6,242 nt of DNA, from contig CATPAO010000273.1 of assembly GCA_955652025.1 (NCBI GenBank), forward strand, positions 1 to 6,242. Reading direction: 5' to 3'. The stretch comes from Casimicrobiaceae bacterium. Lineage in GTDB: Bacteria > Pseudomonadota > Gammaproteobacteria > Burkholderiales > Casimicrobiaceae. Both the position numbers and the translations under genes were made by a program. The notes under the pieces are model-generated. The model was not told the origin of the DNA, ran no database searches, and was given only the letters and a program-made list of their open reading frames with translations. Position 1 is the stretch's first letter. Each line of letters begins with the position of its first letter. This document shows positions 1-5,426 of the stretch, piece by piece.

Positions 1-570
1 GACGACGAAATCGACGCGACCCATCCGCGGCGCCAGCGCTTCGAGATGGGCGGGAAGATCGTAGCTGCCGCTTTCTTCGCAGGTCTCAATCAAGCCGAAG
101 CAGCGCGCGTGGGGAATGCCTTCCGCCTGCAGCGCGCCGATGGCGGACAGCGCAGCGAAAACGGCGTAGCCATCGTCGGCAGCGCCGCGGCCATACAGTT
201 TGCCGTTCTCGATGACCGGCTTCCAGGGGCCGAAGCCCTCGCGCCACCCGGTCATCTCCGGTTGCTTGTCGAGGTGCCCGTACAGCAAGACCGCGCCCGC
301 GCCGGTGACGGCGTTGGTTGCGGGCACCTCGAACACCAGTACCGGCGTGCGTCCGGGCAACCGCACGATCTCCACTGCGAGGCCGCTCACCGGTTGGCGG
401 CGTGCCCACGCTTCCGCGAGATCGATGACACCTTCGATGTGTCCGTTGGTCTGCCACGCCCTGTCGAAATGCGGCGACTTGGCGGGGATGCGGACGTAGT
501 CGATCAATTGGGGAACGATTTCGGCGTCCCATTGAAGGGCGATGCGATCGGCGGACTTGGCGCTCAGCAT
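1..570 (-). CDS. M20-family zinc metallopeptidase, N-terminal part (runs off left edge)
   Basis: Only the first 190 residues are in the window; the C-terminal part, with the dimerisation domain and the last metal-binding His, lies beyond position 1. M20 peptidases are cytoplasmic two-metal hydrolases of dipeptides, short peptides or N-acyl amino acids. The sequence shows the M20 signatures in order: YGHLDKQPE (His99 metal ligand, Asp101), GRGAADDGY (Asp132 as the likely bridging ligand) and ETCEESGS (Glu165 the likely catalytic base, Glu166 a ligand). The last motif resembles the carnosinase/Dug1-like branch rather than DapE or ArgE. A Gly stands where many relatives have Lys after the two Asp; I believe this occurs in a known bacterial subgroup. 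The ATG at 570 is the only plausible start; no strong Shine-Dalgarno is seen. It is divergent from srkA. The substrate cannot be deduced. Confidence 0.93.
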   Translation of the reverse strand, partial: MLSAKSADRIALQWDAEIVPQLIDYVRIPAKSPHFDRAWQTNGHIEGVIDLAEAWARRQPVSGLAVEIVRLPGRTPVLVFEVPATNAVTGAGAVLLYGHLDKQPEMTGWREGFGPWKPVIENGKLYGRGAADDGYAVFAALSAIGALQAEGIPHARCFGLIETCEESGSYDLPAHLEALAPRMGRVDFVV

Positions 571-655
571 GATGTTCGTGCGGAAAAGAGAAGTGACGAC
601 ACCGAACGATAGCAGGATTGCGCGCGCCGCCGCGCCGGCCGCGCGAATCGCCCCG

Positions 656-661
656 TACAAT
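656..661 (+). promoter_or_regulatory. Probable -10 element of srkA, predicting a leaderless mRNA
   Basis: TACAAT matches the sigma-70 -10 consensus in five of six positions and ends six bases before the srkA ATG at 668. With usual spacing, transcription would start at or next to the A of the ATG, giving a leaderless message. This agrees with the absence of any Shine-Dalgarno sequence in the GC-rich bases before the start. No convincing -35 hexamer sits 16-18 bp upstream; that stretch is GC-rich. The element is seen directly; the leaderless start is inferred. Confidence 0.45.
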
Positions 662-667
662 CGGCGC

Positions 668-1666
668 ATGAACGAACGCGATGGCACCCCTTACGACGGT
701 CTCACGCCGGATCGTGTGCTCGATGCGCTCGACAGTGTCGGCATTCGCGGCGACGGTCGCTTGCTTGCGCTCAACAGCTATGAAAATCGCGTCTATCAGG
801 TTTGGCGCGACGACGCGCCGCCCGTGGTCGCCAAGTTCTACCGCCCCGCGCGCTGGACCGATGCGCAAATTCTGGAGGAGCATGCGTTCGTCGCCGAGCT
901 TGCTGTCGGCGAAGTGCCCGCAGTGCCCGCGCTGACGCTCGAGAAGTCGACGCTGAATGCGTTCGAGGGATTCCGCTTCGCCGTCTATGCGCGCCACGGC
1001 GGGCGTGCTCCGGAGCTCGACCGGCGCGACACGCTGGTGCGCCTTGGCCGTTACGTCGCCCGCATTCACGCCACCGGCGTGGTGCGGCCGTTCCGTGAAC
1101 GACCCGCGCTTTCGATCGACGACTTCGGCGTGGCGTCGCGCGAATTCCTGCTCGCTCGCGATTTCCTGCCTCCTGATCTTCGCGACGTCTGGCGCGGCGT
1201 CGTGGATCATGCGCTCGACGGTGTACGCCGGTGCTACGAACGCGCCGGGGCGGTCGTTTCGTTGCGATTGCACGGCGATTGTCACGCCGGCAACGTGCTA
1301 TGGACCGACGATGGGCCGCATTTCGTCGACTTCGACGACGCGCGGACGGGTCCCGCCGTGCAGGATCTCTGGATGCTGCTGTCGGGCGACCGCGCCGCGA
1401 TGGAGCCGCAGCTCGCCGCCGTGTTGGAGGGATACGAGGATTTCCGCACGTTGGACCGGCGCGAGCTCCATCTCGTGGAAGCGCTTCGAACGCTGCGACT
1501 CATTCACTACTCGGCGTGGATCGCGCGACGTTGGGACGACCCGGCGTTTCCCGCCGCCTTTCCCTGGTTCGGCACCGGACGCTATTGGCAGGACCGTATC
1601 CTCGAGTTGCGTGAGCAGATCGCGCTGATGGACGAAGCCCCGCTCGCGGCGGAGTCTTATCGATGA
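668..1666 (+). CDS. srkA: Stress response serine/threonine protein kinase SrkA (YihE)
   Basis: This 332-residue protein (the E. coli protein has 328) is a cytoplasmic kinase of the APH/choline-kinase-like fold. In E. coli SrkA protects cells against stress-induced death linked to the MazEF toxin and was first described as a Cpx-regulated gene. The match is close throughout: LNSYENRVYQ at about 36-44, the ATP-binding Lys56 in VAKFYRP, RWTDAQILEEH at 63-72, the catalytic loop HGDCHAGN at 202-209 (Asp204 catalytic, Asn209), the metal-binding Asp221 in FVDFDDAR, then GPAVQDLWMLL and the conserved tail with RRWDDPAFP and FPWF. The ATG at 668 is chosen because it gives the family length and because a -10 element lies directly before it; the frame stays open upstream to about 542, but that part overlaps the divergent peptidase gene. 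No neighbouring dsbA, the usual partner in enterobacteria, is seen. Confidence 0.95.
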   Translation: MNERDGTPYDGLTPDRVLDALDSVGIRGDGRLLALNSYENRVYQVWRDDAPPVVAKFYRPARWTDAQILEEHAFVAELAVGEVPAVPALTLEKSTLNAFEGFRFAVYARHGGRAPELDRRDTLVRLGRYVARIHATGVVRPFRERPALSIDDFGVASREFLLARDFLPPDLRDVWRGVVDHALDGVRRCYERAGAVVSLRLHGDCHAGNVLWTDDGPHFVDFDDARTGPAVQDLWMLLSGDRAAMEPQLAAVLEGYEDFRTLDRRELHLVEALRTLRLIHYSAWIARRWDDPAFPAAFPWFGTGRYWQDRILELREQIALMDEAPLAAESYR

Positions 1667-1783
1667 GCGCGCAGCGGCCGCCGGTTGCCGGCGCCTCGAT
1701 TTCGCTGCAAAGTACACGGTTCTCGGGCGTGGCGCAGTCGCGTCGGGACCCACCGACCCACTGCTGCGCCGCGAGATCCCGCC

Positions 1784-1873
1784 ATGTCCGACGCCTTCGT
1801 CAATGACGAATTCACGACGTTCTTGAACGATGCGAGCTCGTGGACGATCACGCCGACCAATCCCGGTCCGTGA
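1784..1873 (+). CDS. Short 29-codon ORF: coupled leader peptide or displaced 5' piece of the zeta-like kinase gene
   Basis: An ATG at 1784, about 8 bases after a weak GAGA purine stretch, opens a frame of 29 residues beginning MSDAFVNDEFTTFL and ending NPGP before TGA at 1871-1873. About 24 of its 28 later codons end in G or C, as in the real genes here, so it looks translated. Its stop overlaps a GTG (1870-1872) of the downstream frame as GTGA, a typical arrangement for coupled translation. An equally good reading is that one base is missing near 1870: adding a G gives PGP-VTIGAAVLVAEG and a continuous protein of about 642 residues. I know no family for the peptide on its own. The second reading seems slightly more likely, because the short peptide has no features of an independent protein. 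Confidence 0.5.
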   Translation: MSDAFVNDEFTTFLNDASSWTITPTNPGP

Positions 1874-3711
1874 CGATTGGCGCTGCCGTGCTCGTCGCCG
1901 AAGGCACTACTTTCGGTCCCTGGAATCCGGGCATCACGTCGGAGCTGCCCTCGCGGCTTTTGCCGCTCTCAACGATCTTTCGGCGTGAGAATGCGTTTAC
2001 CAACGTCTCACGGGCGCTCGAGCTAAACGAGCTGACCGGCCTTTCGGTCGAGGATCTCGTCGTCTTTCGGCCGCAACGACTCCTGTTGCACGAGCTCTTG
2101 ATCCGCGTCACCGGCGACATCTCGGTCCCCGACGGCACCAAGGTCGAAGACCTCGGCATCAACTTCCGGAAAATCACGCAGACGATTCTCAATCGGCACA
2201 TCGAGCCGCGTCTTATCGAAATCGTCTCCGCCTACGAATCGATGCGCTACGCGCTAGGCGGGGTGATCGACGTCGAAATGGCGGCGGCATTTCGCAAGAC
2301 GCCGACGTCCGACGACGATTCGCCGGCGAAAACGATCCGCGGTTGGCGCAGCTGGCTGCGTGGCCCCGCTCCACGCAGCGCCCCGCCGCCACGCGCCGAG
2401 GACGATTGGGAGCGGGAAGAGCGGTTGCTGCGCGAGTGGGCAGCGCACGCGCAATCGTCGGATGACCCGCTGCGCCGAGCGGCGTACCGAGCCTTGATCC
2501 GGATCGTGTCGGCCGTGCGAAGCCGCCACGGCGGCCTGTGGGGCGATCCGGCGCTGCTCGCGTCGATCGCGACCGGCCTCGCTTGCAACGAGTACGGAGG
2601 CGAGGCGATCGGCCGCATGATCGAACCGCTGATACGCCAAGCGGCGGAGGCCGAAGGCTACGCGCTGCTGCCAGCGCAGGAGAAGCCGGTCGTGATGAAC
2701 ACCAAGGGCGCTTCGGCGTCCGGCAAGAGCACGATGCGTCCATTGCAAAAAAAACTGGCCGGCGAGATCGGCGTGCGCTGGAGCGATTTTGCGTTGATCA
2801 GCCCCGATATCTGGCGCAAGTATCTGCTCGACTACGGGTCGCTGGGCGACGATTACAAATACGCGGGGACGCTGACCGGGAAAGAGCTGGCGATCATCGA
2901 CCAGAAGCTGGATCGCTACATGGCGCAGAAAGCCGAACAGGGCGGCATGTCGCACCTCCTGATCGATCGCTTCCGTTTCGACAGCTTCGCGCCCGATTCA
3001 GAGGAGGCCGGCAGCAATCTTCTGACGCGCTTCGGCCACGACGTCTACTTGTTCTTCTTGATCACGCCGCCGCACGTCACCGTCGAGCGTTCGTGGAAGC
3101 GCGGCCTCGACGTCGGCCGTTACAAGGCCGTCGACGATCTCCTTGCGCACAACATCGAAGCCTACACCGGCATGCCCGAGCTCTTCTTCACCTGGGCATT
3201 GCGCACCGGCAAGAAGGTTCACTGCGAGTTTCTCGACAACAGCGTGCACGAAAGCGAGTTGCCGCGAACCATCGCGTTTGGGTGGAATGGCGAAATGAAC
3301 ATCCTCGACGTCAAGGCCATGCTCGACATCGACCGCTATCGAAAAATCGACGTCAACGCAAAGCGGCCGGACGCCGTCTATGGCGACGCGCGGGCGATGA
3401 CCGCCGACGCCAACACCGCCTTCCTGGTCCAATGCGCGCGCACGCTTCCGGCGGTCAATTTTGCCGAGCACGATACCGGCCGCGTCTACGCTCGACTGGA
3501 GTCGGGCGCGCTCGTCGCGACCGATCCCGGCCTGCTCTCGCACGCGCTGCTGGATACCGAGGTTCGCGCCGCGCTGAGTGCCGTGTCGTCCGCTTTCGCG
3601 AGCTCGACGCTTGACGCGGGGACCTACCCGAGGCCAAGCCCAGACGTCTTGCGCGCCGATCGTTTTCACACGCTCGGGCGCTGGGGGGGCGATCGCCGCC
3701 CGACGCCTTGA
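1840..3711 (+). CDS. Large zeta-toxin-like P-loop kinase (AAA-type ATP-binding protein), 5' end uncertain
   Basis: The frame from GTG 1840 encodes 623 residues; GTG 1870 (613 residues) is another start, overlapping the stop of the short ORF at 1784-1873. Neither GTG has a clear Shine-Dalgarno. Residues 1-285 match nothing I recognise and contain a charged, Pro/Arg-rich linker at about 150-200. A P-loop kinase domain follows: Walker A GASASGKST at 290-298, then SPDIWRKY with Asp323 where zeta/PezT toxins carry the catalytic Asp, LLIDRFRFDSF at 373-383 after a strand, and a lid-like arginine segment RSWKRGLDVGRYK at 417-429. Zeta toxins phosphorylate UDP-N-acetylglucosamine, but they are about 270-290 residues and paired with an epsilon-type antitoxin; this protein is twice that size and no antitoxin gene is seen. 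Its substrate is therefore unknown, and a housekeeping or stress kinase is as likely as a toxin. A run of seven G near the 3' end (3683-3689) could affect the last residues. Confidence 0.78.
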   Translation: MDDHADQSRSVTIGAAVLVAEGTTFGPWNPGITSELPSRLLPLSTIFRRENAFTNVSRALELNELTGLSVEDLVVFRPQRLLLHELLIRVTGDISVPDGTKVEDLGINFRKITQTILNRHIEPRLIEIVSAYESMRYALGGVIDVEMAAAFRKTPTSDDDSPAKTIRGWRSWLRGPAPRSAPPPRAEDDWEREERLLREWAAHAQSSDDPLRRAAYRALIRIVSAVRSRHGGLWGDPALLASIATGLACNEYGGEAIGRMIEPLIRQAAEAEGYALLPAQEKPVVMNTKGASASGKSTMRPLQKKLAGEIGVRWSDFALISPDIWRKYLLDYGSLGDDYKYAGTLTGKELAIIDQKLDRYMAQKAEQGGMSHLLIDRFRFDSFAPDSEEAGSNLLTRFGHDVYLFFLITPPHVTVERSWKRGLDVGRYKAVDDLLAHNIEAYTGMPELFFTWALRTGKKVHCEFLDNSVHESELPRTIAFGWNGEMNILDVKAMLDIDRYRKIDVNAKRPDAVYGDARAMTADANTAFLVQCARTLPAVNFAEHDTGRVYARLESGALVATDPGLLSHALLDTEVRAALSAVSSAFASSTLDAGTYPRPSPDVLRADRFHTLGRWGGDRRPTP

Positions 3712-3736
3712 GCGCGGCGCGGCATTAAGCACCCGG

Positions 3737-4858
3737 TCAAAGATTCGACGCGAACACGCCGGCGACGCGTTCGCCCCATTTCAGCCAGTAGGACCTTTGC
3801 CGCCAGCGGATCAGGTCGATCGGCACAGATTCGGCGAGGTCGCGCACGAACATGCTCCGCATGGCGGCGCCGGTCGTGACGTCGTCGATCAGCAGGTTGA
3901 GCTCGTAGTTGCGGCGCAGAGACAGCGGATCGAGATTGCTCGATCCCACCAGCGTCGCGCGTCCGTCGGCCACCATCGTCTTGGCGTGTACCATCACGCC
4001 CTTCCACTCGTAGATGTGCACACCCGCATCGAGCAACGATTCGTAGCCGCGCCGCGCGGCTGCGGCGGCCACTGGATGGTTGCTGCGTCCCGGCAGCAGC
4101 AGCCGCACTTCGACCCCGCGTCGCGCCGCATTTTCGAACGCCGCCAAGACTCGCTTGGGTGCGACGAGATAGGCGTCCGTGATGTCGAGGCTTCGCTCGG
4201 CCGTATTGGCGAGCCACTCGTAGACGTTCGCGACGTGATGCGCGCTTGGCCGGTCGGCAACCAACAGCGCCAAGGGTGGCGTCGCGACCGCCGCCGCATC
4301 GTCCGGCGCCGCCGCTATTTCCTCCGCGATGCGCCACCACAGACCGTCGAATTTCGACTTGACGTCGGCCGCCACCGGGCCGCGCACGAGGAGCGCGGTA
4401 TCGCGCCATCCGGCGCCGCCGCTTCGGGAGGGCGCCCAGTGATCGCTGATGCAAAGTCCGCCCACTACGGCCACCTCGCCGTCCACGACCAGCACCTTGC
4501 GGTGATCGCGGTGGCGAAGACGAAGCCATGTCCACGGCGAAAACGGCGACAGCGGCCGGAACGCACGCGCCTTGACGCGATCCTTCTTGAGCTGCCTGGC
4601 AATGGACCCGCCGCGCACCATCAGCGTGCCGACGGGGTCGTAGAGGACACGCACATCGACACCGCGCGCGGCGGCAGCGGCGAGCGATGCGGCGAATCGC
4701 AGGCCAGTCGCGTCGGCGGCGAAAATGAAGTTCTCGAACAGCACCTCGCGTTTCGCTCCGGCGATCAGTTCGAGCATCGCCGGAAACGCGACGGCGCCGT
4801 CGCGCAGGACGCGGACGCCGGTGACCGGACGCGCGGACGCGCCGGCCAGCTTCTCCAT
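3737..4858 (-). CDS. Cardiolipin synthase/phospholipase D-family protein (ClsB-like)
   Basis: This 373-residue protein carries two HKD motifs, the mark of the phospholipase D superfamily: HRKVLVVD (His119, Lys121, Asp126) and HAKTMVAD (His291, Lys293, Asp298), the second followed by GSSNLDPLSLRRNYELN, typical of cardiolipin synthases. The enzymes transfer a phosphatidyl group between phospholipids, or from phosphatidylethanolamine to phosphatidylglycerol in some members, at the inner face of the membrane. As in ClsB of E. coli (413 residues) there is no N-terminal membrane anchor; a Trp/Pro-rich stretch at about 103-112 may touch the membrane. The ATG at 4858 is chosen because the frame upstream of it runs into the preceding gene out of frame; no Shine-Dalgarno stands out. 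It is the last of three co-directional genes, 62 bp after the DUF3299 gene, and converges on the zeta-like kinase gene with 25 bp between stops. The exact donor and acceptor lipids cannot be told. Confidence 0.88.
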   Translation of the reverse strand: MEKLAGASARPVTGVRVLRDGAVAFPAMLELIAGAKREVLFENFIFAADATGLRFAASLAAAAARGVDVRVLYDPVGTLMVRGGSIARQLKKDRVKARAFRPLSPFSPWTWLRLRHRDHRKVLVVDGEVAVVGGLCISDHWAPSRSGGAGWRDTALLVRGPVAADVKSKFDGLWWRIAEEIAAAPDDAAAVATPPLALLVADRPSAHHVANVYEWLANTAERSLDITDAYLVAPKRVLAAFENAARRGVEVRLLLPGRSNHPVAAAAARRGYESLLDAGVHIYEWKGVMVHAKTMVADGRATLVGSSNLDPLSLRRNYELNLLIDDVTTGAAMRSMFVRDLAESVPIDLIRWRQRSYWLKWGERVAGVFASNL

Positions 4859-4920
4859 GGTTTCGATACGGCCGGCCGCAGCCGGACCCTCGGCACTGCG
4901 GCGCCCGGGCGTGCTTCGGC

Positions 4921-5421
4921 TCAGTGTGCGGGCGCCGCGCTTACGGGCACGCCGTCGGTCAGCGTATAGAAAACGCCGCGCGGGTCGTCGTTGCGTACCG
5001 AGAACCGGCCCGAGACGACGATGGGATTCAGGTCGAAATCGATGCCATCCTTGAGCCTGATCTCGACCATCGCCTCGGGACCTGCCGGCATGCAGAAGGG
5101 GCACGACGGCGGAACCGCCGAAAGCACGAAATGCTTGTGCTTGGCTTCGGGCTCGATGGGGACCATGAATCCCTGGATCTTCACGTCCTTCTTGTCGAGC
5201 ACCTGTATTTCTTTCGCGAAAAGCGGAACGATCTTGTTGTTCTCCTTCTGCGGCTCGACCTGACTGAGTGTCTTCCACGACACGACGTCGCTGCGCGCCG
5301 GCAGCACCGCCGTGCTGTAATCGGTCGCCGACGGCAACGCGGCCGTTTGCGGATCCGTCGTAAAGGCGAGCGCAACAGCCGATGGAAGCAGCAATAACAC
5401 GAGCAAGCGGCTCATCTGCAT
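4921..5421 (-). CDS. Secreted DUF3299-family protein, probable partner of the ABC permease
   Basis: The 166-residue product begins with an export signal: a short basic start, the hydrophobic core LLVLLLLPSAVALA and an ALA|F site at about 19/20 suited to signal peptidase I. No lipobox Cys is present. The mature part has the layout I associate with DUF3299: KIQGFMVPIEP at 81-91, a HKH cluster at 95-97, SCPFCMPAGPEAMVEI around a CxxC (Cys107, Cys110), and a C-terminal beta-rich segment with VSGRFSV. The CxxC with nearby His suggests metal binding or thiol redox chemistry in the periplasm, but no catalytic role is established. The ATG at 5421 lies 5 bp after the permease stop; a second ATG at 5415 is possible. 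From memory, genes of this family sit beside MacB-like permease and ATPase genes in zinc-responsive operons of Pseudomonas and Vibrio. Confidence 0.8.
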   Translation of the reverse strand: MQMSRLLVLLLLPSAVALAFTTDPQTAALPSATDYSTAVLPARSDVVSWKTLSQVEPQKENNKIVPLFAKEIQVLDKKDVKIQGFMVPIEPEAKHKHFVLSAVPPSCPFCMPAGPEAMVEIRLKDGIDFDLNPIVVSGRFSVRNDDPRGVFYTLTDGVPVSAAPAH

Positions 5422-5426
5422 GAATT

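Noticed and set aside
86..1285. A 399-codon minus-strand open frame across the peptidase and srkA genes
   Set aside because: It lies antisense to most of srkA and out of frame with the M20 gene, has Arg/His-rich low-quality composition and no recognisable motif; it is a by-product of high GC.
1679..1693. Stem-loop CGCCGG-TTG-CCGGCG 12 bases after the srkA stop
   Set aside because: The stem is only 6 bp and no T-run follows, so it does not make a convincing intrinsic terminator; such short GC stems are expected at this base composition.
1662..1806. A 47-codon ORF whose ATG overlaps the srkA stop (ATGA)
   Set aside because: The overlap suggests coupling, but the product is Arg/Ser/Cys-rich without features, overlaps the better short ORF at 1784, and matches no family I know.
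3688..3697. Palindrome GGCGATCGCC, containing the cyanobacterial HIP1 octamer
   Set aside because: It is a single chance occurrence inside a coding region; the genes do not suggest a cyanobacterium.
1840..3711. Calling the zeta-like kinase gene a classical epsilon/zeta toxin-antitoxin locus
   Set aside because: There is no epsilon/PezA-like antitoxin gene on either side, and the protein is about twice the size of known zeta toxins.
3578..4969. A 463-codon plus-strand open frame opposite the ClsB-like gene
   Set aside because: The minus strand carries both HKD motifs and clear family features; the plus-strand product is rich in Arg, His and Gly and has no motif.
4859..5278. A 140-codon in-frame upstream extension of the ClsB-like gene
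   Set aside because: It overlaps the DUF3299 gene in a different frame and translates to low-complexity Arg-rich sequence; the family starts near the ATG at 4858.
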